The notes below the pieces were generated by a model that saw only the letters and a program-made list of their open reading frames with translations, did no database searches and was not told where the DNA came from. Source: Bidens hawaiensis (lineage: Eukaryota > Streptophyta > Magnoliopsida > Asterales > Asteraceae). Taken from it: DNA of 64,000 nucleotides. Location of the stretch: assembly GCA_021521415.1 (NCBI GenBank), contig JAIQDT010000001.1:8990001-9054000 (forward strand), in the 5' to 3' direction. Both the position numbers and the translations under genes were made by a program. Shown here in pieces: positions 1 through 10,221 of the stretch; the first letter of the stretch is position 1; every line of letters begins with the position of its first letter.

Positions 1-1959
1 GCCAGCTTGTGGTAACAGATCGATTCTGAATTCGACCTGTCGGGTTGGCGGTAATCCAGGAAGTTCCTCTGGAAAAACTTGTGGAAATTCGCGCACCACG
101 GGAATATCGTCCACCCGTTTTTCCTCAGAATCAGCGGCCGTCAGGCTCGCTAGATACGCCACACATCCCTGACGTATATATTTCAACACCTTGAGGTGGG
201 ATATAAATGGTATCATGGTGCCGGATTTTTCTCCCTGCACTAATACCTCCTCGTCATCCGACACCCGGATCTTGACGGTTTTCTTTTCACAGTTTATTTC
301 TACCCTATTACGAGCCAACCAATCCATTCCCACTATCACGTCAAAACTACCCAATTCTGCCGGTAACAAGTCAATCAGGAAGGATTGTTCGCTCAGAATA
401 AAAGGGCAATTCCGAACAATCCGATTAACTATCATGGTTTTACCGTTAGCGACCTCTACGGTGTAGGGTTCTATGGTTTCACCAATAGGAAGGTTTGCTA
501 TCGAAAGGAACCTAACGGAGACAAAACTTCTATCGGCGCCTGTATCAAATAATACAGAAGCGTAATGATCAGAGACGAGGAAGGTACCTGTCACTACGCT
601 GGGGTCCTGGCGCGCCTCGTTCGCCCCCATCACAAATGCCCGGCCTCGCGCCGGATTGGACGCCGACGGCTGACCCGCGAGTTGTCTCCCGTTTCCTCCC
701 TGATTCAGTTTCGGGCAGTTCCTTTTGAAGTGATCCGTGCTGCCGCATTCGTAGCAAGCACGGCTAGTGGTCACCATCTGGTTTCCTTGCGGGTTCTGCT
801 GTCGGGCTGGTTGAGTTCTAAATGGTTGCGCCCGAATAGGTCGTGGTTGACGGTTCAGGTTGTTCAGATTTGTCTTACAATTTGGTGCGTAGTGTCCAAC
901 CCTGCCACACCGGTGGCACACCACCTCCTTGCACACGCCACTATGGTGGTAACCACATTTCCCGCATTTAGGAAACGTTCCCCTCTGCGGTTCTTGCCTT
1001 CCGCCCGAACTAGTCATGGCATAGCTCTGGGCAGCGGGCCTAGCTCGTTTGTTTTGCTGCTTCTCTCGGATCCTATTGTCATACGTACCTCGCTTTCCCC
1101 CAGCCGACTCTCCCGTCGCCTTTATCGATCCGCTCCTCAAGAAATCATACGTGACAATACCAGCCTGTGTCACTGCACCCTCATACGTCTGGTGCCCTCC
1201 CGCGTTAACTATGCTCCTCACTACTGGAGTAAGTCCCCAAATATAACGTTCCACCCTTTTTGACTCTGGGGTGACCAACCACGGCACTAATCGTGATAGT
1301 TCATTAAACCGGTTGGTATATCCCAAGTGGTCCGCCCCATGCATATCTAGGTTCCACAACTCATGTTCCAGTTTCTGCAATTCATTCTTTGGGCAGAAAT
1401 GTTTCAAAACAAGATCCTTAAGCTCTGCCCAGGTCATGCGGTTTGTCGCCGCCTGACCTCGAGTCTGTACTATGGTGTTCCACCATGTCAAGGCATGGTC
1501 TGTGAACGTACAGGTGGCGTACTTAACGACACAATCCTCGGGACAGTTGCTGATATTTACCACTGATTCTATTTTCTCTAACCATTTCACTAACCCATTC
1601 GGTCCTTCCGACCCGTTAAATTCTAAAGGCTTGCATAACATAAAATCCTTGATTGAACAACCCCTGGATGGTCCAGTGCGGTTGGTCTCTACAGTAGGGA
1701 TAGGGCCATTACTGTCGGTAGCGACCACCGTAGGCGGTGCGTCAGTACTCGGCATAGTGTTGTCATTCCTTGGAGGATTAGCGTTTTGTTCCCCATCATT
1801 ATTTATGGGCGTTTGATTGCTCGGAGGGGTTGGATTGGTCGAGTTATTAATACTGGCGGCGATGCGCGATACTATATCCGGTATCGCCGCCTCCAATTGT
1901 TGAGCAATCAAACGGCTCACATCTACTTCCGATATTTTCGTTGATCGTTTCGGTGCCAT
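1..1959 (-). CDS. Gypsy gag-protease polyprotein, 5' part of gag-pol (partial)
   Basis: Open for all 653 codons from ATG 1959 (MAPKRSTKISEVDVSRL...) to the window edge. A retrotransposon-gag capsid-type domain lies at about residues 100-260 (LEFNGSEGPNGLVKWLEKIE, ALTWWNT). Zinc-knuckle Cys/His motifs lie at about 328-345, at 345-358 (CHRCGRVGHYAPNC) and at 401-414 (CYECGSTDHFKRNC). An aspartic protease follows with active-site DTGADRSF at about 469-476 and GMDWLA near 540. The last visible residues (FPQVFPEELPGLPP) are the start of the reverse-transcriptase region typical of plant Gypsy pol. Gag packages element RNA, protease cuts the polyprotein, and both act in cytoplasmic virus-like particles. 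No stop or frameshift is seen, so the element may be young. Confidence 0.9.
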   Translation of the reverse strand, partial: MAPKRSTKISEVDVSRLIAQQLEAAIPDIVSRIAASINNSTNPTPPSNQTPINNDGEQNANPPRNDNTMPSTDAPPTVVATDSNGPIPTVETNRTGPSRGCSIKDFMLCKPLEFNGSEGPNGLVKWLEKIESVVNISNCPEDCVVKYATCTFTDHALTWWNTIVQTRGQAATNRMTWAELKDLVLKHFCPKNELQKLEHELWNLDMHGADHLGYTNRFNELSRLVPWLVTPESKRVERYIWGLTPVVRSIVNAGGHQTYEGAVTQAGIVTYDFLRSGSIKATGESAGGKRGTYDNRIREKQQNKRARPAAQSYAMTSSGGRQEPQRGTFPKCGKCGYHHSGVCKEVVCHRCGRVGHYAPNCKTNLNNLNRQPRPIRAQPFRTQPARQQNPQGNQMVTTSRACYECGSTDHFKRNCPKLNQGGNGRQLAGQPSASNPARGRAFVMGANEARQDPSVVTGTFLVSDHYASVLFDTGADRSFVSVRFLSIANLPIGETIEPYTVEVANGKTMIVNRIVRNCPFILSEQSFLIDLLPAELGSFDVIVGMDWLARNRVEINCEKKTVKIRVSDDEEVLVQGEKSGTMIPFISHLKVLKYIRQGCVAYLASLTAADSEEKRVDDIPVVREFPQVFPEELPGLPPTRQVEFRIDLLPQAG

Positions 1960-2325
1960 TCTACACAACATCAAGGAAACACATATAATTAATACCATTC
2001 CAAATTATGAAACACAAACACATTCCATACATTAATAAACATTAGTACATATTACACAAACATCCATTTACATACTTCCCAGTCATCATTACACCACTAA
2101 GCTTTAATACAAAGGGCCTATGTTGGTATCATCCTCGACATAACCCGCAATGGGTCAGTGCTTGAATGATACCCAAAAGTATCGATAATGATATGCCCTA
2201 CAAGAGACCCCCTATGGGCCAGTGGTTGTACTATAACTAAACGAGATTCACTCTGTGTTAGTATCACCACTAACTACTTACACGGAGTATCAAAAAGCGG
2301 TTCAAGATTCTACCATCCAACACGC
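1960..2325 (-). other. Spacer between extra ORF and gag
   Basis: 366 bp without a convincing frame. Just before the gag ATG the minus strand reads TTTCCTTGATGTTGTGTAG then A-ATG, which resembles a plant 3' splice site and could let gag be reached by skipping the upstream ORF. Nothing else recognised. Confidence 0.4.
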
Positions 2326-2952
2326 CTACACATGGTGGTAAACCAACCCCACCAACACCGCCACCAGCACCACCAGCACCGCCATCACAACCCGCATTCG
2401 GGTTTCCATCTGGTCGATCAACCAGTGGGAGTATGAGCACTCCCTTTTTAACTGGTTAATAGCATACTGGTGGTCCAGTATGCTGTCCCCGAGGTACGCC
2501 CGCCTCTGTACCCCCACGACCAGGGCGGCAGAGTGCTCGTTCACCTGCTCGGTGAGAACACGCAGCCAAGCCGCCAAGTCCCGCTCCTGCCTTGGCAGAC
2601 CCCACACAGGTAGGGTTGCAGGCTCGGGTTGGGGGCGGGAAGACTCGCCCCGGTGGTATGTGGATCTGGGTGGGGTAACAGTGGGCGGAACATACGGGGC
2701 ACTGATCCGCGCCGTGAGGCGGGGACCGTGTCTGGGGGGAATCGGGGTGGTCTGTGGTGCGGGCGGGGTAGGAGACCTGGTAACCCTAGCAGGGGAGGGT
2801 ACACTAGCACTCCTAGCTGGGGTGGTCTGTCTAGAAGTACTATGACTAGCCTCCGAAGGCTCGGAGCTGGGTGCTACACTTGGGCTTCCAGAGGCCCCGG
2901 AACTAGCCTCTTCCGGGTCCTCTTCCGTCGACACACTAGGTGTTCTTGCCAT
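2326..2952 (-). CDS. Extra ORF upstream of Gypsy gag, Pro/Ser-rich with C-terminal hydrophobic segment
   Basis: Intact frame of 208 codons from the ATG at 2952 (MARTPSVSTEEDPEE...); an in-frame upstream ATG at 2979 is possible, but the inner one follows an acceptor-like CAG. The first half is rich in Ser, Pro, Thr and Ala and looks disordered. The middle has a helix-prone stretch (ERDLAAWLRVLTEQVNEHSA). The last roughly 20 residues (VVMAVLVVLVAVLVGLVYHH) form a strong membrane-anchor-like segment right before the stop. It lies between primer-binding site and gag on the same strand. It is not gag, protease or any enzyme I recognise. Tail-anchored membrane targeting is inference from the hydrophobic tail. 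It could be an accidental frame, but the length, composition and clean tail argue against that. Confidence 0.55.
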   Translation of the reverse strand: MARTPSVSTEEDPEEASSGASGSPSVAPSSEPSEASHSTSRQTTPARSASVPSPARVTRSPTPPAPQTTPIPPRHGPRLTARISAPYVPPTVTPPRSTYHRGESSRPQPEPATLPVWGLPRQERDLAAWLRVLTEQVNEHSAALVVGVQRRAYLGDSILDHQYAINQLKRECSYSHWLIDQMETRMRVVMAVLVVLVAVLVGLVYHHV

Positions 2953-3296
2953 TATACCTGCACACAAGTTAACAAACATATAGTCCTTTTCGTATTGTAA
3001 TTCATAATTAAATTAACACATACTTATTTATACAACTTTACCACATAATAATATTATCATATATTTACACGTATGTTGCCAATTTTACCTATTTAAGTCC
3101 CCCGTGACTTCCCCTGAATTCCCTCGTGCAGACAAGTCTGTTATTATGTTCCGGACCATAATAGCCCACTTGTCCATTCAAGTTCATCCCGATCTCGTCA
3201 CAATATATTATTAGTTGATATTCAGATCCTATAATACTTGAGCTACTGGTTATATTTTAGGTATCTTTTTCAGACATCCTAATTCTTTATAACCAA
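2953..3296 (-). other. Gypsy leader with acceptor-like site before the extra ORF
   Basis: Non-coding leader between primer-binding site and the first ORF. On the minus strand TTAACTTGTGTGCAG ends at 2958, five bases before the ATG at 2952, and resembles a 3' splice site. Possible donors are AATAG/GTAAAA (about 3087) and AA/GTATGTG (about 3025). Splicing is inferred only. Confidence 0.4.
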
Positions 3297-3310
3297 TGGC
3301 TCTGATACCA
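3297..3310 (-). other. Primer-binding site, tRNA-iMet
   Basis: The plus strand reads TGGCTCTGATACCA, so the element strand carries TGGTATCAGAGCCA, the usual complement of the 3' end of plant initiator tRNA-Met. It lies 5 bp inside the LTR edge and primes minus-strand cDNA synthesis. Confidence 0.85.
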
Positions 3311-3688
3311 AGTTCTGTAACACCCCGTAACCGCAGCGGAAACGTACACGGGATGCAACAGACACATCTGATATCAACAGCATTGCTTATAAAGAAAACA
3401 CCACTACATTAATTTATAACATATTACATCGTTGCGAGTTTCATTACTGTCTAGGTGTTACACACATATTTTACCGATAAGACATTAATAAATTCATTAC
3501 AAAACAAAGAGCAGCAAGCTTCCAACAGGTAGCACAGATAGTTAAGCAAACATCAATCAATCCAACTTGAGCATACCTAGAAAACATGTAAAGAAAACGG
3601 GTCAACTACGAATAGTTGGTGAGTTTCACTAATTTAAATAAACACTGACAAATCATTTTAATAATCATTTATTAACAATATAATCATG

Positions 3689-4042
3689 CTGGGAACTTTG
3701 TTACCCCAGAACATTTCCAATATCTTTCTGGGAACTACGTTACCCCAGAACAATAAATACCCCTGGGAACTATGTTACCCCAGAACAATAACCACCCCTG
3801 GGAACTATGTTACCCCAGAACAAAAATAACCTCTGGGAACTATGTTACCCCAGAATAATAATAACCCCTGGGAACTATGTTACCCCAGAATAATAATAAC
3901 CCCTGGGAACTATGTTACCCCAGAACAATAAATACCCCTGGGAACTATGTTACCCCAGAACAATAATAACCCCTGGGAACTATGTTACCCCAGAATAATA
4001 ATAACCCCTGGGAACTATGTTACCCCAGAACAATAATACATT
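3689..4042. repeat. 35-bp tandem array in Gypsy LTR (10 units)
   Basis: Ten units start at 3689, 3728, 3763, 3798, 3833, 3868, 3903, 3938, 3973 and 4008; period 35 bp after the first. Each unit contains CTGGGAACTATGTTACCCC followed by AG, a short inverted repeat (CTGGG/CCCAG). Degenerate relatives occur at about 4315-4375. The units are nearly identical, indicating recent expansion. Confidence 0.9.
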
Positions 4043-4773
4043 ATAAACATTTTATATATTCTATGCATCAGCCCATATATATATAAATGTACAAGTATTT
4101 CCATACGATCGGTATGTACTTAAATACTTTAAATAAGACATGTTTTCCGCCCCGGGAAAATATAATTAAAACAATTCATTAAAAGGGGCTCGTGAAAACT
4201 CACCTTTTGTGAGTCGATGAGTAATATAAGGAACAGCTACGTGCCTGGATCTGTAATATAATATCTAGCCGTTACTATACAATTCCCATAACTTAAATAT
4301 GTATAAATCGGTACATCTGGGAACACTGTTAACCCAGTACTGTACTCGATTCGGGGACAATGTTAACCCCGTGACACTTCTAAGGACTCAGATTGTGACA
4401 TTGCTTAGAGTTTGACAGTCAATTTAGTTAAAGTGATGAAATTATAGCTCGGTTTGACACCCCGTTTGGCCGCGGGGCCCGTTTCCGGTATTTCGGTGTC
4501 GGAAACGGTAACATCGGGTACAATTACCCAAATCATCCGAATTATTTTCGGATGATTTATTTTTACTTAATTTACTTAGATTTATGAAAATGGTCTATTT
4601 TAAAGTTTTTCGTGTACCAGTCAGCTCGCTTATGCGAACTTTGCCGGTTTACACGTTTTAAGCTTTAACTAATTGTTTTTATGTTCATTTTAGCACAAAT
4701 AATTACCCGTTTAGTCTCGGGTCTTGAAATTTTGCTCAAAACTTATTTTGACAGAAAGAACATTTTATAAAAT

Positions 4774-5222
4774 TTTCCAGATTTATTTTCCTATATTTGC
4801 ATTTATTTACCTATTTTTAAATCTCATTAAAACACTAAAAATATCAAAAATACCAAAACACTTCAGAAAAATCCCAAATTTTTCTGGAATGATCCTTGTA
4901 ATTCTCATAACTCTCTGGAATTTTTCCAGATTTATTTTCGTAAATTTACATATATTTATCTATTTTCAAATCTTATTAAAATACTAAATATGTCAAAAAT
5001 ACCAAAACACTTTAGAAAAATACCAAATTTTTCTGGGATGATCCTTGTCATCCTCATAACTTTCTGGAATTTTTCCAGATTTATTTTCGTAAATTTACAT
5101 ATATTTATCTATTTTCAAATCTTATTAAAATACTAAATATGTCAAAAATACCAAAACACTTTAGAAAAATACCAAATTTTTCTGGGATGATCCTTGTCAT
5201 CCTCATAACTTTCTGGAATTTT
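4774..5222. repeat. 149-bp tandem triplication in Gypsy LTR
   Basis: Three head-to-tail copies starting near 4774, 4922 and 5071, each beginning TTTTCCAGATTTATTTTC. Copies two and three are almost identical, the first more diverged. A short reading frame here is an accident of AT-rich sequence. Confidence 0.85.
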
Positions 5223-6728
5223 TTCCAGATTTTAAAACTCATTTTTCAAGCCCTTTTCACCCAAAACCGAGCTAGAAAGCCCTAGAACTCGTTTCACCGA
5301 AAAGCCTACTTAGACTTTTCCAACTGAGCTCAAATTTTGTGGGTGACTTTTATATGTGATAAAAAGCTTATCTTAAATTTTCCAGAATTTTTCATCATGT
5401 TTTGCTATTTTTCACTATTTTTGGCCAAAACCGAGCATTAAATTCACCAAATATTCATATTTTATCCAAAAATTACCAAAAATTCACAGATCTCATATTT
5501 TCATGTGTAGATCATCTCTGTGAAATTTCGTGACCCGACTCTAAGCACACGAAAATCTGTCCAAATTTCTCATACACACGAAAACCGAACTCTTTTGTGT
5601 TTTCTAGCTTTTGATCGCAAGGATCTCGGTTTCTAGCCTTTGCTAGCCGCTAGATACAACACTTACAAGCACAATAACACAATACCAAGCAAACTATACC
5701 AACAATCAAACCATTTCTTTCATAGTGTCGGTTTTTATGTAAAAACAAAGATTCTAACCGTAAAAATCTATTCTAAACACTTTTAACTAATTACTTGGAT
5801 CAAGATCCTTTGTATAACTTGTATACATCCTTTGATCACACAAGAACCGGTTCCATCTCGGGTTTTCACCCATATTTCACTTGGAACTTTCTTTTCTCAA
5901 GGGTTGTGAAATTAACAACAAGATTCAAGCTTCAAAACAAGTATTATACCTTGTGGATTTGGTTAAAACTCAATGATTTGGAAGAACACTTGAATACTTG
6001 AGAGGATTTTGGAGAGTTTGTGAAGTAACAAAAGAAAAAAAGAAAGGAAATGTGTGTGTGTATACATGGCCGGCCATGAGGGGGGTGTGGGGGGGGGGGC
6101 CCACATCTCAAACCATGGCCACATATCTAGATTACGCAATCCGGATAATGTTGTGGATAATCTGGTTCAGTTCGTTTCTCGTTTAAACTCGTAATTCGGC
6201 TTGAAACGAGCCTAAAATGGTTGTTTTTCGGGTTAAAATAAAATTTATATAAAACTGATTTAAAAACTTTAAAAACTTAACCCATCACATTAAAACATCA
6301 TTTTATTAATAGTTACGCATCTTTTACGGCTTGATTGATCGTCTCTTGCTTGGTTTGGTGTTAAAGGTTTCGTTTAGCGTACCGACGTACCATTAAATCG
6401 AAATCCTTTTTCTGTGCTATAATTCACCTATCCCGAAGCATTAATACTTTGTAAACATCACTAACCATTATATACTTCGTCTATAATGTAATTCCCGATT
6501 CGTTCGGGTTTCAATAACCGATCATTGATTAATTGTAATTCCAATACGATTCACTATATAGTTGAGTATGATTCATACTGTGAACCATATATATTCGTAT
6601 AAACGTACTATAACTCATATAATCAGTATTAAATGACACGTAAATAGTATATTCCGGCTAGGGTATACCTGGATTTGCCGGAATCGTTACATGTGTCTTG
6701 TAATTTCTCGTCTTCTCTCTTCATCTCT

Positions 6729-9515
6729 TCAAGCATGCACTCCCTGTCTAACACATACAGAAACCAACTTCTGGTACTTCTTAGCTTCCTCTTTCCAAGC
6801 AGGAATGTAGAAAATCTTCTTAGCATGTAGTACCTGCAAGTCAGCTTGAGACAGATTGACTAAGTGCATAGGATCATACACTCTCATGATCTCTTGCTCA
6901 TCTTCATCCTCCATGACCGCTTCAGCAGTTTCACAATCCACGTACCACCACTTCAAGTCTTTCAAGACGTTCTTGGGCATCACCTTCATCGGCACTTCTT
7001 TTAAATGACGGACTGGTTTATACTTCATAACCATCCATGGTTTGCCGTCTGCCCTCATCCCTCTATCTTTGTCTTCTACTAACTTCCCTTTCTGAGGCTT
7101 CAGAAGTTCATACTTTTTGTCTTTAATGGCCTCCTTCCAAACAATTTTCCCAATTACTCTCGCCATATTATCATCACTTCTGTTTATCAGCCCCAGTCTC
7201 GCTAAGTCTTTCACCTCACACTCCGGTAAGGTATTCAGGGATCTTAACATCTTCTTGAAGTACTGAATGCCGTCGTAACGTTTGATCACAAATAGTTTCA
7301 ACTCTTCATCGTACAACCAGCATATGATTCCCTTCTTTGATTCTGCATATCCCTTTATATTATACGACTTTTTGAACATCGTCGGTACTGCTGGCTTCTT
7401 CGTCTTTACAAACCACTGAGCGCAGCCTTCCTTCCAGTTTGGCTGATCTTCCCACTCAGTGTTGTCAACCACAACATCTTCACATATAGTCGACTGTTCA
7501 ACCACAGGGATCTCATGCTCTACATTTTCTTCAACAATCTCTCCTTCTTCTATCACATTCTCAACCACAATTTCTGCACCAATCTTTTCAATCTCATCGA
7601 TTGGCAGAACATCATCTTCATTTATCAACTCATCATCCTCTAACATATCGTCTATCTCTTTTAGCGCATCAATCATATCATCAACCACATCCACATCATC
7701 ACCAACAGCTACCACATCATCACCAGATGCAGACTCCCCCTCAGCTGTGGAAGCCCCAAGAGCTATAGTAGTTCTTGGCAACTCACCACCTGCACCTTCC
7801 GGTGCATTGGGATCATCGTCTTGATCGTTTCGGCGCTTGGTCCTCAACTCATCTCCTCTACAACTCATCTCCCCCTGAGATGCCAAGAACACCTTCAAGG
7901 CATTTATTACTTTCCCGTGCTCAGCCAGGAGGGATGCCTGCAGTTGATTTGCTTCCACTAGGCTTTGAATAGTCTTGGACTGCTCAGCTACAATCCGCTC
8001 TAGTGAAGCTATCCGTTCCGAGTCAGAAGTGGGCGTGACCGCAGGTGGTACCGTACCCAATAACCCTGCAGTAGTGGTGACCGTAGACTCGACAAATCGT
8101 GCTACTACCACCGATGGAGTAAGCATTTGAGGTGGTAGAGACACAATTGCTGGAGTCGACGTCTGGACGGCTGTGATCGATGGAATGTCAGCCGACGATG
8201 TAGCCACTACGTGAACAACCGTAGCGCTTGTACTCGATACCTGCACAGAGGTAGGAACAAAGGACATACCAGATAGGGCAGGTGGAGCAAAACGTACCAA
8301 CCGTGAAGTCTCTCCAGCTCCTACACCCATACCTGTCGTTTCCCTTCGTGAACGCTTTCTCACCAGCTGCACAGCTTCTTCTTCATCATCTTCCTCGTCA
8401 TCGTCGTCAACAGTTCTCTTTTGTTTCCCAACTGTTCTCTCATGCGTTACCATCATCCGTCTAGCCTCTTCCATCACATCATCAAAGTCAGCCTGTGGAC
8501 CCGAGACTTGAATATTCTCTTGAGGATCAACTCGGTCCACATCAAACATTCCCTGCCCTCCCAACATGGCATCAAGATCAATCTCTGCAGCTGACACAGC
8601 AGCAGATACAGCAGGCGCAGCTGATACAGCCTGGGGTGCTGCCGCCTGTTGTGGTCTTGGGTCTCTGAACTCGTCCCCTGCCGCAGGCACATACTCCGGG
8701 TTTATAAGGTACCCAAAGAGCGGAGTATGCCTGGGACGCAGCTCAGGCTTGCTTCGTGCGCTGGAAGTGCGACACTGTGCAAAGATACGTTTTGTCACAC
8801 TTTCCACGTATCGAATAGGGCGTCGTTGAGGCAGCGTCGGAGCCACATGATTGAAAATCATCTGTAGGAATCGTGGATAAATTGTAAACCGCTCACGCGC
8901 CACAGCCCTTCGTTGCCTGTCGATCTCGTAAAAGATCATCTGGCTGAAAGAATATCGTTTATTATAAGTCAACGCAGTCATAGCAGACTGCATTGTCGCA
9001 CCCATACCATCAGTGCCTGCCTTCCGTCCTGACATACATACGATCATGACGTGCATAAGGAAGCGCCACTGATCTAAAAGAAATCCCTTCCTCCGTTGTG
9101 TGTCCCCTAAGAGACCAGAATACCCCATCCTGAGGAACGCCCCATCACGGAATGGTGCAACAAACTCCGTTGGGTCATCCCTCGTCTCTTCACCAAACTT
9201 CAACGTCACCCGTATATGTTCAGAAGAAAACTGAACAACTTGACCGTTTACGGTGGCTCGCATAACCGGGGGCTCAACCCGGCAATTGTACTCTACCGTC
9301 TGCCAAAAGTCTTCAATATTCGGTAGCGAAATAGGCAGGGTAGTGGTTATTGCATGATATATCCTTGAGCGAAGGAGAAAAGTAATTATCTCCCTATAGT
9401 CCTCCACGCCCTTTGCATCTGGGTCAAGTGTTATGAACTGGTTATGGGCTGGGAAGAATTGTCTGTGATCATCACCGTCATCACCTGCACCTCCTGCACC
9501 TCCAACAGCAGCCAT
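6729..9515 (-). CDS. Sirevirus aORF (env-like position), intact
   Basis: Uninterrupted 928-codon frame. Residues 20-250 form an N-terminal domain (ITFLLRSRIYHAI at about 44-56, a Phe/Met-rich core to about 235). At 290-480 there is an Ala/Ser/Thr-rich linker with basic clusters KQKR (about 364) and RKRSRR (about 386) flanking an acidic run, resembling a bipartite nuclear signal. At 496-548 there is a coiled coil (SERIASLERIVAEQSKTIQS), then a very acidic stretch at 590-690. The C-terminal domain at 690-928 has GIQYF (about 749) and DPMHLVNLS (881-889). There is no signal peptide or membrane span, so a true envelope role is not supported. The start is backed by an acceptor-like CAG two bases upstream, also present in A2. 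Homologues: A2 (58050-60772), C (28982-31271), B (21647-22157). Function unknown. Confidence 0.8.
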   Translation of the reverse strand: MAAVGGAGGAGDDGDDHRQFFPAHNQFITLDPDAKGVEDYREIITFLLRSRIYHAITTTLPISLPNIEDFWQTVEYNCRVEPPVMRATVNGQVVQFSSEHIRVTLKFGEETRDDPTEFVAPFRDGAFLRMGYSGLLGDTQRRKGFLLDQWRFLMHVMIVCMSGRKAGTDGMGATMQSAMTALTYNKRYSFSQMIFYEIDRQRRAVARERFTIYPRFLQMIFNHVAPTLPQRRPIRYVESVTKRIFAQCRTSSARSKPELRPRHTPLFGYLINPEYVPAAGDEFRDPRPQQAAAPQAVSAAPAVSAAVSAAEIDLDAMLGGQGMFDVDRVDPQENIQVSGPQADFDDVMEEARRMMVTHERTVGKQKRTVDDDDEEDDEEEAVQLVRKRSRRETTGMGVGAGETSRLVRFAPPALSGMSFVPTSVQVSSTSATVVHVVATSSADIPSITAVQTSTPAIVSLPPQMLTPSVVVARFVESTVTTTAGLLGTVPPAVTPTSDSERIASLERIVAEQSKTIQSLVEANQLQASLLAEHGKVINALKVFLASQGEMSCRGDELRTKRRNDQDDDPNAPEGAGGELPRTTIALGASTAEGESASGDDVVAVGDDVDVVDDMIDALKEIDDMLEDDELINEDDVLPIDEIEKIGAEIVVENVIEEGEIVEENVEHEIPVVEQSTICEDVVVDNTEWEDQPNWKEGCAQWFVKTKKPAVPTMFKKSYNIKGYAESKKGIICWLYDEELKLFVIKRYDGIQYFKKMLRSLNTLPECEVKDLARLGLINRSDDNMARVIGKIVWKEAIKDKKYELLKPQKGKLVEDKDRGMRADGKPWMVMKYKPVRHLKEVPMKVMPKNVLKDLKWWYVDCETAEAVMEDEDEQEIMRVYDPMHLVNLSQADLQVLHAKKIFYIPAWKEEAKKYQKLVSVCVRQGVHA

Positions 9516-9517
9516 AT

Positions 9518-10084
9518 CTGCAATAAACGAACCAAGTTAGATAAACGTTTAAGTTGTACACAAGTTCGCTTGATTACCAGGAGCGAAGTTGTGATCAAAC
9601 CTGTATAGGCGAAGTTAAAGGTGAGGCGAAGTTGGGAACAACTTCACTTCATCTTTAAGTTCGTCTAATTAATTTTAAGTAAAATGATCTGGGCGAAGTT
9701 AGTGATAACTTCGCCTCTTCACAACATCGCCTCAGGCGAAGATAAGGGTTAGGCGAAATTAAGGATAACTTCGCCTCAGGCGAAATTAATCGTCAGGCGA
9801 AGTTGCGGATAACTTCGCCGAAACCCTAACTTCGCCTGAACTGAATCGGCGACTGTTAGGATTCTAACAGCCGGAATCCGATGATTCGGCAAAGTTTGAC
9901 GATCCAGGAGACTCTAACACATGATATTACGGATGGTTAGATGAAAAGATCGTCCATGAACACGTAATACAAGTTTGTAAATCTCGGTTTTGAAAGGTCA
10001 CCGGACCGAGGTCACGAAACCGTTCAAAACGACCTATGAAAAGCATCACTGTCTTTGGATATACGGTTATTCGATACCACACAC
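9518..10084 (-). other. Putative 5'-UTR intron before aORF (A1)
   Basis: Donor-like CAAG/GTGTGTGG at 10084. Acceptor TTATTGCAG ends at 9518, with the branch-point consensus ATCTAAC at 9542-9536, about 20 nt from the AG. The ATG of the aORF starts 2 nt after the acceptor. Predicted length 567 nt; A2 gives 576 nt. The predicted first exon after the TATA box would be about 110 nt. Donor choice is the weaker part. Confidence 0.5.
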
Positions 10085-10221
10085 CTTGAATCTATGAACG
10101 AAACTGAGAAACAAGGATCGAGATCGGAAACGAATCAAGTTCGCCGGAGACGATATAAGTTCGCCGGATAATTCGAATAAGTTCGCTGAATTTCTGATGA
10201 ACAGTTTTGACCCTTAAAATC

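Larger units (their letters stand above)
1..6691 (-). mobile_element. Ty3/gypsy LTR retrotransposon (Tekay-like), 5' half
   Basis: Minus-strand element entering from the left window edge. In its own direction it has a 5' LTR (6691 down to 3316), a tRNA-iMet primer-binding site (3310-3297), a short extra ORF, then gag-protease running out of the window. It lies about 40 bp beyond the stop codon of the Copia A1 aORF, inside sequence homologous to the A2 3' UTR, so it is a later insertion. The expected 5-bp target duplication on this side is TGTGT (6692-6696); the partner is outside the window. The Tekay (chromovirus) label rests on gag/protease style and on a related fragment at 20345; the chromodomain itself is not in view. 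Confidence 0.85.
3316..6691 (-). repeat. 5' LTR of the Gypsy element (3.4 kb)
   Basis: On the plus strand the LTR starts TGTAACACCCCG at 3316 and ends CGTTACA at 6691, giving TG...CA termini in element orientation. The inner edge is fixed by the primer-binding site 5 bp away. The outer edge is fixed because sequence homologous to the A2 Copia 3' UTR resumes at 6692. It contains two tandem arrays (3689-4042 and 4774-5222). Reading frames in this stretch look accidental. No second LTR is available in the window to confirm the ends. Confidence 0.75.

Noticed and set aside
565..1816. Several plus-strand frames over 60 codons
   Set aside because: They are antisense shadows of the Gypsy gag-protease frame, which is open and domain-bearing on the minus strand.
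4724..4987. 87-codon Phe/Ile-rich frame resembling a membrane protein
   Set aside because: AT-rich tandem triplication inside an LTR; hydrophobicity follows from base composition.
5795..6186. Two adjacent small plus-strand frames (68 and 62 codons)
   Set aside because: Lie inside the Gypsy LTR, one running through a G-rich low-complexity run; no domain or conservation.
6729..9515. Calling the aORF an envelope protein
   Set aside because: No signal peptide, transmembrane helix or cleavage motif; only its position downstream of pol recalls env-like genes.
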